Of a stretch of 64,000 nucleotides of DNA, positions 26,194-34,200 are shown piece after piece. The position numbers and the translations under genes are program-made. Each line of letters starts with the position of its first letter. The stretch's first letter is position 1. The notes beneath the pieces are model-generated. The model worked only from the letters and a program-made list of their open reading frames with translations. It did no database searches and was not told the DNA's origin. The stretch is from Thalassospira profundimaris. GTDB taxonomy: Bacteria; Pseudomonadota; Alphaproteobacteria; Rhodospirillales; Thalassospiraceae. The DNA is taken from the NCBI RefSeq assembly GCF_003326675.1, contig NZ_JPWF01000004.1, positions 186,001-250,000 of the forward strand, given 5' to 3'.

Positions 26194-27461
26194 TGTCACA
26201 GCCAAACAGATTGTCGCTTCTGCATGCGGCCAGTGCGATTTCCGACGGTCAATTGACGCCAGAAACGCTTTTGGCATCCTGCCTTGACCGCATTGCCGAA
26301 CGTGATGGCGATGTTGGCGCATGGATGCATATCAATACCGACAGCGCCAAGGCACGAGCAGGCAATCCTGTGACCGGCCCGCTTTCGGGCCTTCCCATCG
26401 GGATCAAAGACCTGATTGATACCGTCGATATGCCCACCGGCTATGGATCATCGATCTATGAAGGCCATCAACCGGCACAGGATGCAACCTGCGTTGCGAC
26501 CATTCGCAATGCGGGCGGGATTGTTCTTGGCAAAACCGTTTCGACGGAATTCGCTTATTTCCAGCCGGGCAAAACGGCCAACCCCAATGACCTTGGCCGT
26601 ACACCAGGCGGGTCATCCAGTGGCTCGGCCGCCGCAGTTGCCGATTATCATGTTCCGGCCGCCTTGGGCACCCAGACCGCCGGTTCGATCATTCGTCCCG
26701 CATCCTATTGCGGGGTTGTTGGCTATAAACCCAGTTACGGCTTCTTGCCGCTAACCGGCATCCGTCCCCTCGCGCCATCGATGGATCACCTCGGGGTTAT
26801 GACCCGCACGGTGAAGGATGCCGGTTTCCTTGCCTCTATCCTTGGACGTCGCCCCGAACTCGACATTCACAAGGATAGTGATAATTTCGTCCCCACCATC
26901 GGTTTTTGCCAGACACCGCAATGGGATGCGGCCGAGGCATCGACACAGTCGCTTATCGAAGATGCCGCAATCCGGCTTGGTAAAGCCGGTGCGAAAGTTT
27001 CCAGCTTCGCACTACCCGACATCTTTGAAACGCTTGCCAATGCGCATGGCATTGCGATGGATTATGAAGTCAGCTTCACCGGCCTTTATGACGTCTCGAA
27101 CCACCCCGATCAGGTCAGCGCAAAGTTCCGCGAACGGTTTGATGCCGGGATGAAGGTTTTGACATCTGATTATGACAAGGCACTGGATCAGGCCAAGCAA
27201 AGCCGCACAGCACTTTCCGATGCCATGGTGGATTGCGATATCCTGATCTGTCCGAGTGCCCCGGGCGAGGCCCCGGTTGGCCTTAACGCCACGGGTGATC
27301 CGGTGTTTAACCGTATCTGGACATTCTCTGGCGTGCCCTGCATCAACATTCCCGGCTTGTCTGGCCCCAACAATATGCCGGTCGGCTTGCAGGTGATTGG
27401 CCGCTTTGGCGATGATGCCCGTATGCTTAAGGCTGCGGACTGGATTTCCCGCCATCTCTGA
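26190..27461 (+). CDS. Amidase signature family hydrolase
   Basis: Enzyme of 424 residues with the Ser-cisSer-Lys triad visible: Lys in IGIKDLIDT near 75, cis-Ser in GGSSSGSAAAVA, and nucleophile Ser in TQTAGSIIRPASY. It hydrolyses amides to acid and ammonia; the length and sequence are closer to stand-alone amidases (AtzF/AtzE-like) than to GatA. The ATG overlaps the M20 stop in an ATGATG/TGA arrangement, showing translational coupling. With the ABC importer and M20 enzyme it suggests use of an N-acyl or amide compound as carbon and nitrogen source. Confidence 0.9.
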   Translation: MMSQPNRLSLLHAASAISDGQLTPETLLASCLDRIAERDGDVGAWMHINTDSAKARAGNPVTGPLSGLPIGIKDLIDTVDMPTGYGSSIYEGHQPAQDATCVATIRNAGGIVLGKTVSTEFAYFQPGKTANPNDLGRTPGGSSSGSAAAVADYHVPAALGTQTAGSIIRPASYCGVVGYKPSYGFLPLTGIRPLAPSMDHLGVMTRTVKDAGFLASILGRRPELDIHKDSDNFVPTIGFCQTPQWDAAEASTQSLIEDAAIRLGKAGAKVSSFALPDIFETLANAHGIAMDYEVSFTGLYDVSNHPDQVSAKFRERFDAGMKVLTSDYDKALDQAKQSRTALSDAMVDCDILICPSAPGEAPVGLNATGDPVFNRIWTFSGVPCINIPGLSGPNNMPVGLQVIGRFGDDARMLKAADWISRHL

Positions 27462-27475
27462 TTTCGGGCAGGAAC

Positions 27476-29983
27476 CTACATCCGGCTTTTAACCCGTCGT
27501 GTGGGTTCCGCCTGAAGCGGGTCATCGGGCCAGTAATGTTTGGGATAACGTCCCTTCATCTCGGCTTTGACCTGCGCATAAGACCCGTTCCAGAAGCCCA
27601 CCAGATCACTTGTGACCTGGATCGGGCGCTGGGCCGGGGACAGAAGATGCAATGTCACGGCAACCTTGCCACCGGCAACCTTTGGCGTTTCGGTCGCGCC
27701 AAACATTTCCTGCATCCGCACCGGCAAGGCCGGCTTTTCACCGCTATAATCAATGCGGATATTTGATCCGGTCGGCACTTCCCAATGGGTCGGTGCAAGG
27801 CGATCAAGTTCCTGACGCTGGTTCCAGTCGATCCCGGCCAATAATGCCTCGGACAGATTGATCTGTTTAAGTTGCCCGCGTTTGGTAATCCCGGTCAAAT
27901 AGGGTGCGATCCAGTCTTCAAGCGATCCCAGCAATCCGTCATCAGACATATCGGGCCAATGATCCCCATCGACCCGATGCAGGAAGGATAACCGTTCGCG
28001 CAAACCTTCCGATGTCTTGTCCCACGGCAGGCAATGCAGGCCGATCTTGCGAATGCCCTCGATCATCGCCGATGCAATGGCATCGGGATCGGCTTCGTCA
28101 TGGGTGGCTTTTTCATCCAGCACCAATGCACCGATCCGGCGTTGCCAGCGGGCCTGAACCGCATCTGATTGCGTATCCCAGAAGACCTCTGTGCCTTCGG
28201 AAATCTGATCGGTGAAATGGGTTTCAAGGGTTACGCGCGCCACCGGGGCGGCAAGGTAAATCCGGGCTTCACGTGCCTGCCCGTCCAGTTCGGCAACGGC
28301 GATATAGGCCTCGTTCGCAAGACTGTCTTCATTGGGCAAAACGCCGCCGCGCCCACCCGACAGACGATAACGCGCATCAGCCCCCTTGCGCCGTTCGCCA
28401 ATCCGGTCAGGATAGGCAAAGGCCAAAAGCAACCCGACCTCATCTGTTCGATCAACCTTTGTGTCCTTGCCTTTTGGAAGGTTGGCCTGACGCATGACGT
28501 CGCCAAGTCTGCGCGCAAGCTGCTTGGCGGCCTCGCTGATCATTTTGGGTGCATGGCCGCGCAGGATGGCGTCAATCCGCAATCGTAAATCCGCCCCGCG
28601 CCCGCGCATAAAATCCCGATCCGAAAGAAGGGCGGCCAAGGCACAGCCAACCTGATCAAGCCCCAATACTGCCCCGCGCAACATCATATGCGCCAATCTG
28701 GGATGAACCGGGATCCCCGCCATCGCCGTTCCCATGGCGGTAATGCGGTTATCATGATCAATCGCCTCAAGCCCGCGCAGAATACCGCGCGCCTGATCAA
28801 TTTTGGCGGCTTCGGGCACATCCAGCCACGGCAGGCTTTTGGGATCGGTGACACCCCAGCGCGCCAGCTCCAACGTCAGGGGTGCCAGATCGGCCTCGGC
28901 AATTTCCGGCGCGGTAAAGGGCGCACGGGCACGTTGTTCATTTTCCGCCCACAGGCGATAACAGATACCCGGTTCCAGACGTCCGGCACGGCCACGGCGT
29001 TGTTCGGCACTTGCCTGTGATGATTTCACGGTGATCAGGCGGGTCATGCCCGATGCCGGATCAAAGCGCGGCAGGCGTTGCAATCCGCTATCGACCACAA
29101 CACGAATGCCATCAATGGTCAGCGACGTTTCGGCAATCGCGGTTGCCAGAACCACCTTGCGCTTGCCATCACCTGCGGGCTGGATCGCAATATCCTGCGC
29201 CTTGGCATCCATCGCACCATAAAGCGGGGCGATGATGATATCGCTGCCAATCCCTTCTTTAAGGGCTGCCTCAACCCTGGTGATTTCCCCCTGACCGGGC
29301 AGGAAGGCAAGGATCGATCCGCTTTCCTCGCGAAGGGCGGTTTTGATCGCGGCAGTCATTTCTCCGTCAATGCGGATATTGCCCCATTTATCGGGCTTGG
29401 GCGGGAAATACCGGGTTTCGACCGGGAAGGCACGACCTTCGGACGTGATCACCGGGCAGTCGCCCATAAGGGATGCAATCGGCCCACCATCAAGGGTTGC
29501 CGACATCACAAGAATGCGCAGATCATCACGCAACGCCCCCTGGGTTTCCAGTGCCAGCGCCAATCCAAGATCGGCATCAAGGGATCGTTCATGAAATTCG
29601 TCAAACAGGATCGCGCCAATGCCTGAAAGCTCCGGGTCATCCTGGATCATCCGAACCAGAATGCCTTCGGTCACGACCTCGATTTTGGTCTTGGCCGATA
29701 CCTTGCTATCGAACCGGACGCGATAGCCAACCCGCTCGCCAATCCCTTCTCCCAAAATCTGCGCCATACGGCGCGCAGCCGCACGGGCGGCAAGCCTTCG
29801 GGGTTCCAGCATGATGATCTTCTGATCGCCCAGCCATCCACCATCGAGCAACGCCAAGGGCACCTTGGTCGTCTTACCCGCGCCCGGCGGGGCTTGCAAA
29901 ACCGCATTGGTCCCGGTTTCCAGCGCCGCGCACAGATCGGGCAGAACGGTATCAATGGGAAGGGCTGGATAGGCGTTTGACAT
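27476..29983 (-). CDS. hrpB: ATP-dependent helicase HrpB
   Basis: DExH-box RNA helicase of 835 residues: Walker A PPGAGKTTKVPLALL (about 36-50), DEFHERSLDADLGLAL (motif II), SATLDGG (motif III), and RRGRAGRLEPGICYRLW (motif VI), then the HA2 and HrpB-specific C-terminal domains ending with PRHYWPDDP-like sequence (YPKHYWPDDPLQAEPTRR). Length matches the HrpB family. Role in bacteria is poorly defined RNA remodelling. It converges with the amidase gene with only 14 bp between. Confidence 0.95.
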   Translation of the reverse strand: MSNAYPALPIDTVLPDLCAALETGTNAVLQAPPGAGKTTKVPLALLDGGWLGDQKIIMLEPRRLAARAAARRMAQILGEGIGERVGYRVRFDSKVSAKTKIEVVTEGILVRMIQDDPELSGIGAILFDEFHERSLDADLGLALALETQGALRDDLRILVMSATLDGGPIASLMGDCPVITSEGRAFPVETRYFPPKPDKWGNIRIDGEMTAAIKTALREESGSILAFLPGQGEITRVEAALKEGIGSDIIIAPLYGAMDAKAQDIAIQPAGDGKRKVVLATAIAETSLTIDGIRVVVDSGLQRLPRFDPASGMTRLITVKSSQASAEQRRGRAGRLEPGICYRLWAENEQRARAPFTAPEIAEADLAPLTLELARWGVTDPKSLPWLDVPEAAKIDQARGILRGLEAIDHDNRITAMGTAMAGIPVHPRLAHMMLRGAVLGLDQVGCALAALLSDRDFMRGRGADLRLRIDAILRGHAPKMISEAAKQLARRLGDVMRQANLPKGKDTKVDRTDEVGLLLAFAYPDRIGERRKGADARYRLSGGRGGVLPNEDSLANEAYIAVAELDGQAREARIYLAAPVARVTLETHFTDQISEGTEVFWDTQSDAVQARWQRRIGALVLDEKATHDEADPDAIASAMIEGIRKIGLHCLPWDKTSEGLRERLSFLHRVDGDHWPDMSDDGLLGSLEDWIAPYLTGITKRGQLKQINLSEALLAGIDWNQRQELDRLAPTHWEVPTGSNIRIDYSGEKPALPVRMQEMFGATETPKVAGGKVAVTLHLLSPAQRPIQVTSDLVGFWNGSYAQVKAEMKGRYPKHYWPDDPLQAEPTRRVKSRM

Positions 29984-30056
29984 TCCGGTCTTTCAAATAA
30001 GCAATCTTTGTGCGCCGGTTATTTCGTACTTCCGGCATTTCGGCAAGTCCGGCAAT

Positions 30057-31400
30057 CTAGCGCGTTTGCACCAAGGGGCGGGCCGCCAAAATGATCCCGC
30101 GTTCCCCACCAATCCGTTGCAACGTCTTCATCCCGCGGGTCAGGCCATAAAGCGCCTCCATATCGCCTGATACCTTCATCCGCGTGGCTTCGGCCCGCGT
30201 GAGTGCATAAAGGACGCGAAAGACATCTTCGGGCATGGCACGCAAAGCGGCCTCCTTTTCCGGTCGCGCCGGATCGGGATGGGCAAATGAAAGCGGTGCG
30301 GTTGGATCAAACTCGTGCATCGGTCGTTCTTGCTGTGTGGGCTTCGTTGCTTCTATCACGATTGAAAGCCCCCAGACCATCCAGGCTTGTGTCCAGCGCA
30401 TATAAACATGTCGATCCCGTCCCAACTGCCCGATCCCGGCAAAAAAGACAGCGCATTTCGGATCAAAAAGGGTCTGGACCGCCCAACCCGCTACATGGAT
30501 CGCCCCGTCTAGATCACCGAACCGGCACAGGCTTGCCATTGCCTGCGCCACCGCATGGGCATCAAGATATCCGTCCTTACCTGCCATGTTTCGGGGAATG
30601 CCCGCATCATCAAAACAGGCCTTCCGGTAAAACACCCATCCCCGGGTAATCGCGTCGTCAAGCCCGTCTGTCCCGGATGCCCGAAACCGATCCAACAGAT
30701 CAAGGATATAGCCGGTGTGAAACCCGTCGACATAGCCGTGATGCCCGCGTGTACCGTAAACCCAACTGCCGTCACGTCCTTGCGCGTCAACGATCCGGCG
30801 CACTGCATGTTCGGACTTGCCATTCCCCTGCTTTATACGGCTGAGGGCAAAAGCCGCCCACAGGCTGGCATTATGAATTTCGGTATCGTCATGGGCGAAA
30901 TAGGTAAAATAGCCATCCCGCCACAGATCATGTTCGATGAAGTCCCCAGCCCTTATCACCGCGGGGTGATCCGGCATCATCCCACCCGCCATCAAGCCAT
31001 CGACGACAAAGCTTGTGACAATTGCATTGCTTTGATGTCGTTTGGCGTGAAAGGCGCGCGCCTGCCATTCAAACGGATATCCCCAACCACCGTCAGAGTT
31101 TTGCATCTCAAGCAACCGGGCGGAAAAATCGCCCAGTCTGACGCCCCCTGCGGCACCGCTTAACAAGGCCAGCGTTTTGGGATTAACCATTGGCGGAATA
31201 ACTGCAAAATGGCGCAAGGCATTCGGCCCGCGCTTGATTGCTTGCAACCACACAAGACGACATAACCGAAACCGGCCCAAGCCTGATGCCTTAAACAACC
31301 GGCTTTCAAGCCCGTCAAACGGGTCGGCCCCGGCAAAACCGTCTGCCGCCATCCGGGCCAACACCCGGTCCCGAATTTCGATTAACTCGGCCCTATCCAC
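30057..31400 (-). CDS. Alpha/alpha-toroid (terpene-cyclase-like) protein of the EPS locus
   Basis: Protein of 447 residues, no membrane segment. Repeated helical segments with QNSDGGWGYPFEWQ and DAQGRDGSWVYGTRGHHGYVDG resemble the QW-like repeats of squalene/prenyltransferase alpha/alpha toroids, and also the barrels of some lyases. A catalytic DXDD or DCTAE motif was not seen. The start is a GTG at 31400 with GAAGGTAGG five bases upstream; it overlaps the stop of the O-antigen-ligase-like gene by 8 bp, so the pair is one unit. It may process or modify polysaccharide or its lipid carrier; this is inference and the family name is uncertain. Confidence 0.7.
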   Translation of the reverse strand: MDRAELIEIRDRVLARMAADGFAGADPFDGLESRLFKASGLGRFRLCRLVWLQAIKRGPNALRHFAVIPPMVNPKTLALLSGAAGGVRLGDFSARLLEMQNSDGGWGYPFEWQARAFHAKRHQSNAIVTSFVVDGLMAGGMMPDHPAVIRAGDFIEHDLWRDGYFTYFAHDDTEIHNASLWAAFALSRIKQGNGKSEHAVRRIVDAQGRDGSWVYGTRGHHGYVDGFHTGYILDLLDRFRASGTDGLDDAITRGWVFYRKACFDDAGIPRNMAGKDGYLDAHAVAQAMASLCRFGDLDGAIHVAGWAVQTLFDPKCAVFFAGIGQLGRDRHVYMRWTQAWMVWGLSIVIEATKPTQQERPMHEFDPTAPLSFAHPDPARPEKEAALRAMPEDVFRVLYALTRAEATRMKVSGDMEALYGLTRGMKTLQRIGGERGIILAARPLVQTR

Positions 31401-32502
31401 GCGGCCTACCTTCACGGGCTGCAATCCCCGCCGCCATCGCACAGGCCATCAGGTAATGCCCGTAATTAAGGCTGTTATCCGTGACCATCGTTACAAAGAC
31501 CGAGGCAAGGATACAGACAGACAACCACGTTCCGCGTACCATCCAAACCAGTACGCCCCACCCTGCCAGCCACAAAACGGCCCCGACAAACCCAAGTTCG
31601 AAAAGGATGCGGAAATGATCGTTGTGAAGGGCGCCAAACGACGCAAAGGATGCCGATTGGGACAGGATGCCTTCAACCGAACCAGCCCCGAAACCAAGCC
31701 AGCGCTGTGTCTCCGATCCGCCTTGCCAGATATCGAAAAACATCTGCCAGAATGCCAAACGCCCGCTGTCATGGATCATTAAAAGCCGGGGCAGATACTG
31801 CCAACTTGCCCAAGCAATCATTCCGCCAACGATGACCATCACAAGCCATGCAGAGATCCGCGAGAGCCGCAACATCCCGAAACCATTGATCAGCATCGCC
31901 AATACCGCAATCCGGGTTTGACTGATCAAAACGGGGATGACCGCAATCATCGTCATCCACCGCCCCCAAGGCCGGTTACAAACAGAACAAAGCGCAAAGA
32001 ACCCCAGAAACAGAAAGGCATGATTAAGCCGCGCCCCTTCATGGGTCAGATAGAACGAACTCGACAGGATCAGATAAAGTCCCATCGCGGGCATCAATAT
32101 GCGCAGGCAATCGCGCCCGATCACAAAGCCGCAGGCCAAGCCAACAGGCACCATCACCAGATTGCCAATCAGGCGGATTTTCTCGGACCCAATCCCATCC
32201 CCAAGCAGGATGAGTGTGATCAGCGCACCAAGTACCAATCCCCCGACCAGAATAGCCGGAGAAAATCGCACTCCGCTTAGAAATCCGAGCAAAACCAGAA
32301 GCCAGAACAGTAACAAAATCAGCTTTGCCATCATCCCGCCCGCCCCGATCAACCAGAACGAAGCGATCATCACCGCGTTGCCAGCAAGGATCAGCCAAAC
32401 CGGCAATCGACGCGATGGCAAGAATGCCGTTTCATCTGCACCTTCCGCATCCGCATGATCAACCCGCCTTGCTCCTGCTCCTGTCATCATCGCAACCGCC
32501 AT
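31393..32502 (-). CDS. O-antigen ligase/polymerase-like membrane protein (1)
   Basis: Inner-membrane protein of 369 residues with about ten helices. A large periplasmic loop near residues 225-295 contains SETQRWLGFGAGSVEGI and ALHNDHFRILFELGFVG, the Wzy/WaaL pattern in which the His faces the lipid-linked glycan. It would polymerise or transfer repeat units. The start is uncertain; in-frame ATGs follow at 32490 and 32487. It is divergent from a second, distinct Wzy-like gene 74 bp away. Confidence 0.85.
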   Translation of the reverse strand: MAVAMMTGAGARRVDHADAEGADETAFLPSRRLPVWLILAGNAVMIASFWLIGAGGMMAKLILLLFWLLVLLGFLSGVRFSPAILVGGLVLGALITLILLGDGIGSEKIRLIGNLVMVPVGLACGFVIGRDCLRILMPAMGLYLILSSSFYLTHEGARLNHAFLFLGFFALCSVCNRPWGRWMTMIAVIPVLISQTRIAVLAMLINGFGMLRLSRISAWLVMVIVGGMIAWASWQYLPRLLMIHDSGRLAFWQMFFDIWQGGSETQRWLGFGAGSVEGILSQSASFASFGALHNDHFRILFELGFVGAVLWLAGWGVLVWMVRGTWLSVCILASVFVTMVTDNSLNYGHYLMACAMAAGIAAREGRPRG

Positions 32503-32576
32503 GAATGGATCGCGACATCATGTGGAATTTCCGCTAGGCTGAAGGTCTTGTTTTTAAAACAGATTGGCGGGGTGCG

Positions 32577-33905
32577 ATGCTTCGGCTGGCGCAAATTTGC
32601 CTGATCACGGAAATCATCCTTGCGCCTCTGATGCTGGGTGGGGCAAGGCCGTGGGCGATGGCAATCCTGTCGATCCTGACCGGGGCGGGATTGCTGGCCA
32701 TTGCCGCACAATCGCGCCCGCTGAACATCAACAGATATGTCATCCTTCTCTGGGTATTTGTCTTGGTTCTGATTGGTTGGGCCATTCTGCAATCCTTGCC
32801 GGTCTGGCCGATGCAATCCTATCCGTTCGATGCCCCGCACATTGCGCTTTATCCAGATGCATGGATGGAGTTGGCGGTAAACCTGATCTGGCTGGCCGCC
32901 ACCATCACGCTTGCGTCCCTGATCGCGCAAAGCAGGCCGGACACATGGGTCGGGCTTGTTGTTAAATCGATTATCGCCGCCTGCTGCCTTCAACTGATCC
33001 TTGCCGCGATCAACGATGTTCTTGGCTGGCAAACCACATTCTGGTTTGCCAAGACCGCCCATGTCGGTGACTGGACCGGCAGCTTTGCCAATCGCAATGG
33101 CTTTGGTGCTTTGATGGCGACCGGGCTTGTCGCCTGTCTTTATCTTTTTGCGCGAAATCCCGCCCAAAATATCGGACGGCGCATGGATCAGGCGGGTGGA
33201 TATCTGGCGCTTGCCATCCTTTTCGGACTGGCCATCGTTCAAAGCCATTCGCGCAGCGCCATCGCGATAACGCTGATCGCGGCAATCCTTTTCATCACCT
33301 TGTCTGGCGCACCAGATTGGCGGTCGATTGCCAAAAGACTGGCGATCACGATTACCGGGGCCGCGGGCGTTATCGCCTTGTTGATCCTGACCCAACCTGA
33401 TCTGGCAAATCGCTTTGCCGAGCTTGTCCGGCTTGATCTGATCCAGCGTGATGACGCTTTGGCTACCGCCCTTTTGGCGATACAAGACCGTCCTTTGACC
33501 GGCTTTGGTCCAGACAGTGTTGCACTGATCATGGGTCATTTTGCCACCCCGGGGCTGAATGCCAACACCCACTGGTTCAGCAGCCATAATCTGTGGCTCG
33601 ACGCGGCACTTTCGTTCGGTCTTCCGGCCCTTGTTGCAATCTTTGCCAGTGCAATGATCGCGGCTGTATTCCTGATCCGAAGCACCACCTGCCGCCCTGA
33701 CAGGGCTTTGGTCATTGCCTTGATTGCAATGGTGATCGTCAGTTCGGCTGTCGGGTGGGTCATTTCGCTGCCCGCCCTTGTTCTGCCGGTTGCAATTCTT
33801 CTGATTGCTGTCCTTGAAGCCGGACTTGAACAACACGCCGTATCGCCTGCACACGCCGATCATACGGCGCAATCGCCTGTGCCCGATCAAGCAATTCTGC
33901 ACTGA
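32577..33905 (+). CDS. O-antigen ligase/polymerase-like membrane protein (2)
   Basis: Inner-membrane protein of 442 residues with about eleven helices and a periplasmic loop carrying NRNGFGALMATGL, RPLTGFGPDSVALIMGHF and WFSSHNLWLDAALSFG, the Wzy_C pattern (SHN with the key His). With the first ligase-like protein, one may polymerise and the other ligate or export; which does which cannot be told. Its 3' end overlaps a convergent gene by 146 bp. Confidence 0.88.
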   Translation: MLRLAQICLITEIILAPLMLGGARPWAMAILSILTGAGLLAIAAQSRPLNINRYVILLWVFVLVLIGWAILQSLPVWPMQSYPFDAPHIALYPDAWMELAVNLIWLAATITLASLIAQSRPDTWVGLVVKSIIAACCLQLILAAINDVLGWQTTFWFAKTAHVGDWTGSFANRNGFGALMATGLVACLYLFARNPAQNIGRRMDQAGGYLALAILFGLAIVQSHSRSAIAITLIAAILFITLSGAPDWRSIAKRLAITITGAAGVIALLILTQPDLANRFAELVRLDLIQRDDALATALLAIQDRPLTGFGPDSVALIMGHFATPGLNANTHWFSSHNLWLDAALSFGLPALVAIFASAMIAAVFLIRSTTCRPDRALVIALIAMVIVSSAVGWVISLPALVLPVAILLIAVLEAGLEQHAVSPAHADHTAQSPVPDQAILH

Positions 33906-34200
33906 TTTGCATCCCACCTGCCCCGGAAGACATCTGTGCCACCGCTTCGAGCGACATCAGAACCGGATCAAATGGCGCATCTTCGAGACGCGTAGCAATC
34001 ACATCGTCAAGTTGATCCCGACGACCTGACAGGATGGCATTTCGAATGTCCTGCGACTGCACCTCTGCCCGGATGCCGTCGGCATTTTCAAAGGCAGATG
34101 AAACATCGTCAATCCGGTTGATCGCATCCAGTTCCGGGATCAGCCGCCAAACGCCAATTCCCATCACCAAAAGCCCTATGCAAAGCAGAACAGGCTTCAT
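33760..34200 (-). CDS. Membrane-anchored small protein of the EPS locus
   Basis: Protein of 146 residues with an N-terminal signal anchor (about 3-20) and a helical, TPR-like soluble part including PFDPVLMSLEAVAQMS and ISAELLDRAQAIAPYDRRVQ. No family recognised. The start ATG overlaps the stop of the Wzz-kinase gene (ATGA), supporting a real gene, even though its last 146 bp run convergently through the end of the second Wzy-like gene. It may help copolymerase function. Confidence 0.7.
   Translation of the reverse strand: MKPVLLCIGLLVMGIGVWRLIPELDAINRIDDVSSAFENADGIRAEVQSQDIRNAILSGRRDQLDDVIATRLEDAPFDPVLMSLEAVAQMSSGAGGMQISAELLDRAQAIAPYDRRVQAIRRVVQVRLQGQQSEELQPAEQGRAAK

Noticed and set aside
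32487..33917. 476-codon minus-strand frame
   Set aside because: It is the shadow of the second Wzy-like gene, which has membrane helices and the SHN motif.
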